NCBI RefSeq assembly: GCF_025195095.1
Contig: NZ_JANAVZ010000001.1
Coordinates: 310,001 to 374,000, forward strand
Length of the DNA: 64,000 nucleotides
Source: Paracoccus maritimus
Lineage (GTDB): Bacteria > Pseudomonadota > Alphaproteobacteria > Rhodobacterales > Rhodobacteraceae
Direction of reading: 5' to 3'
The position numbers were made by a program, and so were the translations under genes. A model generated the notes under the pieces. It was not told the origin of the DNA, did no database searches, and worked only from the letters and a program-made list of their open reading frames with translations. Positions 58,066 to 64,000 of this stretch are shown in pieces; position 1 is the first letter of the stretch, and each line of letters begins with the position of its first letter.

Positions 58066-58278
58066 TCAGGACATGACCTGCTTGCGATAGCCGCAATCGG
58101 ATTTGCGCGCCGGCGTGATCGTCGCAGGCTTGGACTGCAACCTGGTGTCCGTCGCTTGCGGTGCCTTTTCTGCCTCGGGTGCCTGGATCACGGGAACACT
58201 TGAGTCGGCGTTTTGCGCAAGACCTGGTGTGGCCATGAATGCGGCAAGCGCCAGCGGAACGAGGATACGGCCTGTCAT
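58066..58278 (-). CDS. Small secreted protein, unknown
   Basis: This 70-residue protein has a clear signal peptide, MTGRILVPLALAAFMATP ending GLAQ, and a short mature part with an Ala/Pro/Thr-rich stretch and one cysteine near the C-terminus. AAAGGAG lies 6 bases before the ATG. It diverges from the DsbA-like gene across 172 bp. Function is not known. Confidence 0.7.
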   Translation of the reverse strand: MTGRILVPLALAAFMATPGLAQNADSSVPVIQAPEAEKAPQATDTRLQSKPATITPARKSDCGYRKQVMS

Positions 58279-58450
58279 GGAAGCTCCTTTCACGGTCTGG
58301 TCGAGTGAACAGGATGCGACCGAATCGGCAAATCTCAAAGGAAAACCGCCGACCGGTGCACGCGATTGCACCAGATCGTGACTGTTCCCTGGTCGCATAC
58401 GCACCTACGAATATAACCAGAAAGCTTTGCACAGGACCGAAAGGACGATC

Positions 58451-59083
58451 ATGCCCAATCGCCGCCATATGCTGATCTCGGCTGCGGCCGTCGCAGTCAC
58501 CGCCGGTGTGCCCGCGCTGGGTCAGGGATCAGAGCGCGCAAACCCGATGCCTGAGGAACTGCGCAAGGCTCTGGAACGCAGCCCGAACGCACCTGTCTTG
58601 GGAAATCCGGATGGGAATATCACCCTGACCGAGTTCTTCGACTATAACTGTCCGTTCTGCCGCAAGATGGTGGGAACGGTGCAGAAACTGGTGTCGTCAG
58701 ACCCGCAGTTGCGCGTTGTCTACCGCGAATGGCCGGTCTTCGGGCCGGACAGCGAGTTTGCTGCGCGCGCGTCGCTGGCGTCGCTGGATCAGGGAAAGTA
58801 TTGGCAGTTCCACAGTGCAATGATGGCGATGAAGGGCCGCGCGGCCGAGGCGACGGTGATGCGCGCGGCGCGCGATGTCGGACTGGATGAGGCGCGACTG
58901 CGCCGTGACATGGACAGCCAGCGTGTCGCCGACCACATCTCGTTGTCATTCCAGCTTGCCGACCACATGGGGCTGGTCGGGACACCAACCTTTATCGCCG
59001 GCGATGAAGGCATCTTTGGTGAACTTTCCCTGAAGGAGATGCGCGATCTGATCGGCCGCGCCCGCAAGACGCTGGCCGGCTAG
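58451..59083 (+). CDS. DsbA family thiol oxidoreductase, exported
   Basis: This 210-residue thioredoxin-fold protein has Cys67-Pro-Phe-Cys70 in FDYNCPFCRKM and a cis-proline loop, LVGTPTFIAGDEGIFG. The N-terminus, NRRHMLISAAAVAVTAGV, resembles a Tat-type or Sec leader. DsbA-like proteins form or rearrange disulfides in the periplasm. AAAGGA precedes the ATG at 58451. Its stop overlaps the HNH gene's stop in the CTAG palindrome. Confidence 0.92.
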   Translation: MPNRRHMLISAAAVAVTAGVPALGQGSERANPMPEELRKALERSPNAPVLGNPDGNITLTEFFDYNCPFCRKMVGTVQKLVSSDPQLRVVYREWPVFGPDSEFAARASLASLDQGKYWQFHSAMMAMKGRAAEATVMRAARDVGLDEARLRRDMDSQRVADHISLSFQLADHMGLVGTPTFIAGDEGIFGELSLKEMRDLIGRARKTLAG

Positions 59084-59367
59084 CGTATCTTGCCCTTCCA
59101 TGCCGGCGGCCGTCCGGCGACCCAGGCGAAGAAACGCGCCAGATCCGGGTGGCCGCGCAGCGCCTCGACGCTGTTATAACGGCGCGCCAGCTCTGTTTCC
59201 GACAGGGTCTTGTGGATGGTCGAATGACAGACCTGGTGCAACAGAACTGTCGGTCCGCCTTTCCCGCCGCGCAGCTTCGGCGTCAGGTGATGGCGGCTTT
59301 GCGGCACGCCCGGCGGGATCGGTCTTCCGCAAAGCGGACAGACGGGGATATCCCCGTCCTGGCTCAT
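59080..59367 (-). CDS. HNH endonuclease-like protein
   Basis: This 95-residue protein has CPLCGRPIP, RHHLTPKLRGG and LHQVCHSTIHKTL, which make a treble-clef HNH zinc site with paired His and Asn-like residues. Such small HNH proteins act on DNA, though many single-domain ones have no known partner. It overlaps the GT61 gene by ATGA and converges on the DsbA-like gene. Confidence 0.85.
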   Translation of the reverse strand: MSQDGDIPVCPLCGRPIPPGVPQSRHHLTPKLRGGKGGPTVLLHQVCHSTIHKTLSETELARRYNSVEALRGHPDLARFFAWVAGRPPAWKGKIR

Positions 59368-60467
59368 GTCTCGGGACGGAAGGGTTTGAACGTGGTCCGA
59401 TGCGATTCTTCCAGTCTGTTGATCTCGGCATCACGTTCGGCACGCGTCAGAGCGGGCCACGGCGTCGGATTTGAGATAAGACCCGCAACCAGAAGTTCGG
59501 CGTGCATGCGCGGAAAATCCACTTCTCCCCACGACGAGCGGCTTGGTCGCGATCCGGGTTGTGGCATCCAGTCATTCAAAAGACAGTTGATCTCGCTTGC
59601 CTGCATGCCCTTGAAGACCTTCAGCTGCCTTACAAGAAAGGCTCCGATTTCCATGCTGCGTCTGGTCAGAACCGCTGCCTTCTGCCCAGAATTCCCGACA
59701 TATCCCAGCAAGTGCAGTGGCGAACAATCCGTGCCGATGACGTATTTCGCGGCGCGATACCGTGCGATCTGTTCGTTCTGCGAAGACTTCTGCGGATGGA
59801 AGATCTCGTAACCCTCCGCAGCGAGATATTCTTCGACCTTGTATTCCCCCAGAATGCTGCCTCGATGAGTGGGCAGTAGAGAGCGGGAAACATATAGCCG
59901 TTCGGGCCCCTCAGCGGGCACGTTCTGGCCTGCATGGCGGTTGATGTAGTCGCGGAACTCAGGGCTGCCGTCAATCAGATCAAACATGCCGAAACCCTGG
60001 CGAGGGACATACAGATTCTCGATCCGCGTGACTTCATGGGCGATCTCGATCGGCAGCTCGATTCCGAACGAGGTCAGAACCTGACGATAATGCTGGACAT
60101 GATGCTGAGTGATACGGGGGGTCTTCGGGGTAAAAATCATCCCGTCCACGCGATGTCCGACTGCGTCCAGCGCCCAGATTCTAGCCAGTGACTCAACAAT
60201 GAAATGACCGAAGTGGCCATAGTAGATGCCGCCGAAGATATAGCTGCCTGGCAAATCCCGGATTTCCGCATTGGTCGGCAGGGTCGGCGCGCTGTTGACC
60301 GGCGTCGTCGAGTTGCTCCAACTGATCGACTGTTCAACGAAGTGTCCATGCGGCGTCAGCACACCCGACGGCAACTGCCGCGCACCTGTCTGTGCTTGGG
60401 GCGGAACGACTAGCCCGTCAGTGATGCGAACGAGATTGTCGACCGGGTTATCAAGTTCAAGTAGCAA
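59364..60467 (-). CDS. Glycosyltransferase family 61 protein (DUF563)
   Basis: This 367-residue protein matches the GT61/DUF563 family, with GHFGHFIVESLARIWAL near residue 85, ENLYVPRQGFGMFD and GPERLYVSRSLLPTHRGS. The C-terminal TDCSPLHLLGYVG segment is the family's conserved donor-binding region. It probably acts on surface polysaccharide or a capsule. It overlaps the HNH gene by ATGA, so they are cotranscribed. The gene upstream encodes a serine-hydrolase-like protein. Confidence 0.88.
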   Translation of the reverse strand: MLLELDNPVDNLVRITDGLVVPPQAQTGARQLPSGVLTPHGHFVEQSISWSNSTTPVNSAPTLPTNAEIRDLPGSYIFGGIYYGHFGHFIVESLARIWALDAVGHRVDGMIFTPKTPRITQHHVQHYRQVLTSFGIELPIEIAHEVTRIENLYVPRQGFGMFDLIDGSPEFRDYINRHAGQNVPAEGPERLYVSRSLLPTHRGSILGEYKVEEYLAAEGYEIFHPQKSSQNEQIARYRAAKYVIGTDCSPLHLLGYVGNSGQKAAVLTRRSMEIGAFLVRQLKVFKGMQASEINCLLNDWMPQPGSRPSRSSWGEVDFPRMHAELLVAGLISNPTPWPALTRAERDAEINRLEESHRTTFKPFRPET

Positions 60468-60512
60468 AAGAAATCCTCGGAAGCGCCCGCTCAGATGCGG
60501 ATGTAGATGCGA

Positions 60513-61478
60513 TCAAGTCTGTATCGGATCGTCAGGTGTACCCACAAGATACCGCTTTCGAATGCCATGCGCGGCAAATCCTTGGCCATTGCGCCTCAGA
60601 AACAGCACCAGCCGGGCGATGAGGTCTGGCCGACCCCTCGCCGCGGCGCGGTCTGCAACTTCGTTCAAGAACCAAGGAACGCGACGGCTGGCGCGATAGG
60701 CGGCATAGAAGCGGGCGTCGGTCATTCTGTTTTCAACGACGTCTCGGGTTACATCGCTGAGAAGCCCGGCCCTACGAAATGTCAGCGCTGTCTTGTGACC
60801 TGCATGGCGCATTCTCATAAATCGCACGTTCTTTCCTGAGAACCGTTCCGCATGGATTCGGTCCTCCTCAAGAAAAGGATCATAGACCAACCAGACTTGC
60901 GCCGCCGCCCCGATTTCTGCCGCCGCGTCTGCGAAGGGGCCCGACCAGTCGGCTTTGCGGCCAGACGAGAATCGTTTTTCCCAAGGAACCAGTTTTTTCT
61001 TAAGCGTGGACTGTGGCGAATAGGCAATCACCTTGCAATCCGGCACCAGCGATGCGAACGCGCATGCAGCATAGGCGCCCATTGAGGTGCCCGTCAGGGT
61101 AACGTCGCGAAACCGACGGAAAAACCCTTCATCGGCAAGACGCCGCATCTCCCGAAACAACTTCGGATCGCGGAACCAGTCAGGCCGAAAAGCCATTACC
61201 CCAAGATGTGACCAGCCGAATTTGGATGCGAAACCATAGCCCCAAGGATCCCGATCGACTACATCATCGCGGACTGATGATAGGTTGTCGAAGCTGACGA
61301 TCAGGTTTGCGGAGTCGCGATCGACGAACACCAGCGCGTGATTGCCAAGCGCTTGATAGAACCCCGTGCGATGGTTAGAGCGACGCAAATCACGCAGCCA
61401 AGACGGACAAGGCTCGGGTGCAATCTCACCTTCCGATCCGTCGAAGGTCTCGATTTCGTCGTCTTCGGGGTTCGGCAT
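60513..61478 (-). CDS. Alpha/beta-hydrolase-like protein of unknown function
   Basis: This 321-residue protein has the nucleophile elbow VTLTGTSMGAYAACAFA with Ser132 in GTSMG. Other hydrolase positions are less clear, though a later MRHAGHKTAL could supply the His. It sits 45 bp upstream of the GT61 gene, perhaps modifying the same glycan. Family assignment is from the elbow and overall length. Confidence 0.7.
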   Translation of the reverse strand: MPNPEDDEIETFDGSEGEIAPEPCPSWLRDLRRSNHRTGFYQALGNHALVFVDRDSANLIVSFDNLSSVRDDVVDRDPWGYGFASKFGWSHLGVMAFRPDWFRDPKLFREMRRLADEGFFRRFRDVTLTGTSMGAYAACAFASLVPDCKVIAYSPQSTLKKKLVPWEKRFSSGRKADWSGPFADAAAEIGAAAQVWLVYDPFLEEDRIHAERFSGKNVRFMRMRHAGHKTALTFRRAGLLSDVTRDVVENRMTDARFYAAYRASRRVPWFLNEVADRAAARGRPDLIARLVLFLRRNGQGFAAHGIRKRYLVGTPDDPIQT

Positions 61479-61574
61479 GGGTTGCGTATTCCTGCAGTGC
61501 GGGTCGAAATCCGGGCTGCGTGACCATCACATTCAAAGTCCTGTGGATGCAATGCTTTCTCTGAGAATCAGGTG

Positions 61575-63461
61575 TCATTCCGCCCACTCCCAAGGGCGGG
61601 TGTATTCGCCGAGGCGCCGCGCGATCTCTGAACTGTCTGCGCCATCCGTGCGAGCAAGGCAGGCGACCAGACCGCGCTTCTTGTCCTCGATCACTTCGAC
61701 GACATGCGCGCCGGTGCCTTCCAGCGCGGCGTCATAGACACGCCGAATCGCCATGCGCCGCAGGTCGGGCTTGAAGATCTTGCCAACCGCGGTTTTGGGA
61801 AGTTCCGCCAGAATCTCGAGATGCTTGGGGACGGCGGCGCGTTCGTGAATATGAGTGCGGGCGTGGTCGGCCAGCTCCTCGACCGTCACCTCGGCGCCTT
61901 CGACCAGTTCGACATAGGCGCAGGGCAATTCACCGGCAAAGCTGTCCGGCTGCCCGATCGCGCCGACAAAGGCGACGGCGGGGTGCGACAACAGCGCCTC
62001 CTCGATTTCGGCGGGGTCGATATTGTGGCCGCCACGGATGATCAGATCCTTGGCGCGGCCGGTGATCCACAGGTATCCGTCGGGGTCCAGACGGCCCAGA
62101 TCGCCGGTCCGAAGATAGATGTCCTCGGCGAAAAGCCGGTGGTTCTTGTCGGCTTCGGTATAGGTCGAACCCGGGAAGACTCCCGGATTGGCGATGCAGA
62201 TCTCGCCCACCTCGTCGATGCCGCAATCATGGACGTTGCCCGCATCGTCATGCCTGAGGATCCGCACATGCGTATGTGGCAGCGGAATTCCGACCGAGCC
62301 GACCTTCTTCATTCCATCGACGGGATTGCAGCTGACAAGGCAGGTCGCCTCGGTCAGCCCATAGCCCTCGGCGATCTCGACGCCGGTCGCCGCCTTGAAG
62401 CGATTGTACAGCTCGATCGGCAGCGGCGCCGACCCCGAGATCGCGGTCCGCAGCGTCGATACGTCGCCATCCACAGGTCGCTGCATCAGAGCCGAGATCG
62501 CGGTCGGAACGGTGATCAGGAACGTGCAATGCCAGCGTTCGATCAGCTTCCAGAAATTGTCGAAGACGCCGTCGCCGCGATAGCCTGCCGGCGTCGGCAT
62601 CACCACATGCGCGCCCGAGGCGATGCACGACATCAGCACCGGATAGGCCGCAAAGACGTGGAACATCGGCAGGGGACACATCAGAACGTCGGTTTCGTCA
62701 AACAGCAATGTCCCGCCAAGCCAGCCGTTATAGATCATGCCGCTGTATTTATGCTGCGCGACCTTGGGTGTGCCGGTGGTGCCGCCGGTGTGGAAATAGG
62801 CCGCGACCCGGTCCTGCTGGGGGTCGTCGAACATCAGGCGGTTATGCTTCTGGGCGCTGGTGGCGGCCTCGAAGTCCAGGATCTTCGCGTGATGCCGTGT
62901 CTTGACCTTCGGGCGCAGCAGCGGAACCAGCAGGCGCTTGGGTCCGCGCAGATGCCGCCGAAGGTCGATCTCGACGACATGGCTGACGTTCGGGGCCTGG
63001 GCCACGGCGGCCGCGGCCTTCTGGGCGACGTCCGATTTCGGGAAGGCCTTCAGCGTCACCAGCACCTTGGCATTGGTCTCGCGCAGGATGCCGGCGATAT
63101 GCTCGGCGTCCAGAAGCGGGTTGATGGGGTTGACGATGCCCGCGGTGGCGCCGGCCAGCAGCACGATCGGAGTCTCGATGCTGTTGGGCAGCAGATAGGC
63201 GACCGTATCGGTCGGTCCCACGCCAAGACTGCGGAACAGATTGGCAGTTTCGGTGACCCGTTCCAGCACCTCACGCCAGGTCAGCGTGGTGGCATGATCG
63301 CGCGGCCCTGACAGCAGTTGGAAGCTGATCGCGGGGCGGTCGGGGAAACGTTCGGCGGTCCGGGTCAGGAAGCCGTGAATCGTCTTGGGCAGATCGCGCT
63401 GCTCATACGGCATCTCGTTTTGAACGCGATCCCGGTCGTCGTAGTTGCTGAAACGGCTCAT
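61575..63461 (-). CDS. Acyl-CoA synthetase (class I adenylate-forming)
   Basis: This 628-residue ligase has the AMP loop AYFHTGGTTGTPKVAQH, the A5 motif EGYGLTEATCLVSCNP, and the hinge WITGRAKDLIIRGGHNI, followed by the catalytic Lys in KTAVGKIFKP. It activates a fatty or other carboxylic acid as acyl-CoA; substrate is unknown. It is longer than usual at the N-terminus. GGGAGGG precedes the ATG. Confidence 0.93.
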   Translation of the reverse strand: MSRFSNYDDRDRVQNEMPYEQRDLPKTIHGFLTRTAERFPDRPAISFQLLSGPRDHATTLTWREVLERVTETANLFRSLGVGPTDTVAYLLPNSIETPIVLLAGATAGIVNPINPLLDAEHIAGILRETNAKVLVTLKAFPKSDVAQKAAAAVAQAPNVSHVVEIDLRRHLRGPKRLLVPLLRPKVKTRHHAKILDFEAATSAQKHNRLMFDDPQQDRVAAYFHTGGTTGTPKVAQHKYSGMIYNGWLGGTLLFDETDVLMCPLPMFHVFAAYPVLMSCIASGAHVVMPTPAGYRGDGVFDNFWKLIERWHCTFLITVPTAISALMQRPVDGDVSTLRTAISGSAPLPIELYNRFKAATGVEIAEGYGLTEATCLVSCNPVDGMKKVGSVGIPLPHTHVRILRHDDAGNVHDCGIDEVGEICIANPGVFPGSTYTEADKNHRLFAEDIYLRTGDLGRLDPDGYLWITGRAKDLIIRGGHNIDPAEIEEALLSHPAVAFVGAIGQPDSFAGELPCAYVELVEGAEVTVEELADHARTHIHERAAVPKHLEILAELPKTAVGKIFKPDLRRMAIRRVYDAALEGTGAHVVEVIEDKKRGLVACLARTDGADSSEIARRLGEYTRPWEWAE

Positions 63462-63585
63462 CTATCCCTCCCTTCAGGACCCGTCGGGTGCCTGTTCCCA
63501 TCGGCGTACCATGAGACAAAGGTGGGAAACGGGGCAAGGGTCCAGCCCGCCCCGCCCTGTGAAACGCGGCGTCAGATCGACCGCA

Positions 63586-64000
63586 CTAGGCGTCCTGCGG
63601 GATTCGCAGGACCTGGCCCGGATAGATCTTGTCCGGATCGCTCAGCATCGGGCGGTTGGCCTCGAAGATGGCGTGATACTTGTTGGCGCTGCCCAGATGC
63701 TGCTTGGCGATGCCTGACAGCGTCTCGCCCTTCTTGACGGTGTGAAACACCGGTGCGGCCTGTTCCTGCGGAAGATCGGCTTCGACCTTGGCGATCCCTT
63801 CGATATTGCCGACGGCAAGGATCAGCTTTTCCATGGTGGCCCGGTCTGCGCCCCGGGATTCGATCTTGACCGTGTCGCCCTTCAGCGTCAGGTGGACGTC
63901 ATCTGAATCAAGATCCAGCGCCCGCAATTCGGCCTTCAATGCGGCCACCTTGCGTTTGGTGTCATCGGCCTTTGCCGATTCGCCTGCAGGCTTTTCCTCC
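63586..64000 (-). CDS. BON-LysM domain protein (Kbp/YgaU-like), 5' end cut by window edge
   Basis: The visible C-terminal 137 residues hold a BON-like domain (VGNIEGIAKVEADL) and a LysM domain with FHTVKKGETLSGIAKQH and IYPGQVLRIPQDA, typical of Kbp (YgaU), a potassium-binding cytoplasmic stress protein. The reading frame continues without a stop to the window end, so the N-terminal part is missing. A GTG at 63948 is in frame but unlikely as the start. Confidence 0.9.
   Translation of the reverse strand, partial: EEKPAGESAKADDTKRKVAALKAELRALDLDSDDVHLTLKGDTVKIESRGADRATMEKLILAVGNIEGIAKVEADLPQEQAAPVFHTVKKGETLSGIAKQHLGSANKYHAIFEANRPMLSDPDKIYPGQVLRIPQDA

Overview
The window looks like a chromosomal segment of a high-GC alphaproteobacterium of the Rhodobacteraceae/Paracoccaceae, probably Paracoccus or a close relative. 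That is an inference from protein families, high GC and dense operons joined by ATGA/TGATG/GTGA overlaps; no rRNA or species marker is present. I see no prophage, insertion sequence or CRISPR array. Nearly everything is coding: 61 protein genes plus one gene cut by the right edge, and one tRNA. One gene (a TonB-dependent receptor) is broken by a frameshift.

Layout. (a) 67-7861 is an apparent membrane/photo-oxidative stress island: an FAD oxidoreductase, DUF1365 protein, cyclopropane-fatty-acid-synthase-like methyltransferase, SDR, TspO-like membrane protein and exported glutathione peroxidase on the plus strand, facing a photolyase-DUF2177-SDR operon. (b) 8023-16645 holds cobA, a 1185-residue secreted RTX repeat protein, queG, a glutathione transferase, mtgA, a DUF1269 protein, a Cys-rich secreted protein and DoxX. 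(c) 16718-23988 is the glutamate synthase operon gltD-(secreted unknown)-(GFA protein)-gltB, with the last three genes overlapping by ATGA. (d) 24142-30438 holds uppP with an NDUFA9-like protein, a GMC oxidoreductase, tRNA-Leu(CAG) with its own promoter and terminator, map, a CinA-like protein and a GNAT acetyltransferase.

(e) 30461-39117 is the metabolic highlight: a nine-gene minus-strand operon starting with a two-domain monooxygenase/reductase of the 2-aminobenzoyl-CoA (or salicylyl-CoA) type and ending with kynA. It includes an aryl-CoA ligase, RidA, thioesterase, acyl-CoA dehydrogenase, enoyl-CoA hydratase, SDR and its own MarR regulator. Together they read as tryptophan/anthranilate breakdown through CoA thioesters. 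(f) 39162-43571 holds CbiX-DUF4202, NnrU, a divergent FAD oxidase/MnmD pair resembling a split MnmC, and a rhomboid protease. (g) 43671-47765 is soxR diverging from an FMN reductase-MFS-ABC transporter operon, with a promoter that has the 19-bp spacer typical of MerR/SoxR control.

(h) 47767-54749 holds a ClpP-like exported protein, the frameshifted TonB receptor, rimO with a coupled sulfotransferase, and ettA, followed by a 363-bp gap ending in a strong terminator. (i) 54774-64000 holds a Cache/PAS sensor kinase with a FixJ-type regulator, a small secreted protein, an exported DsbA-like protein, HNH and GT61 proteins with overlapping ends, a serine-hydrolase-like protein, an acyl-CoA synthetase and the 3' part of a BON-LysM protein running off the right edge.
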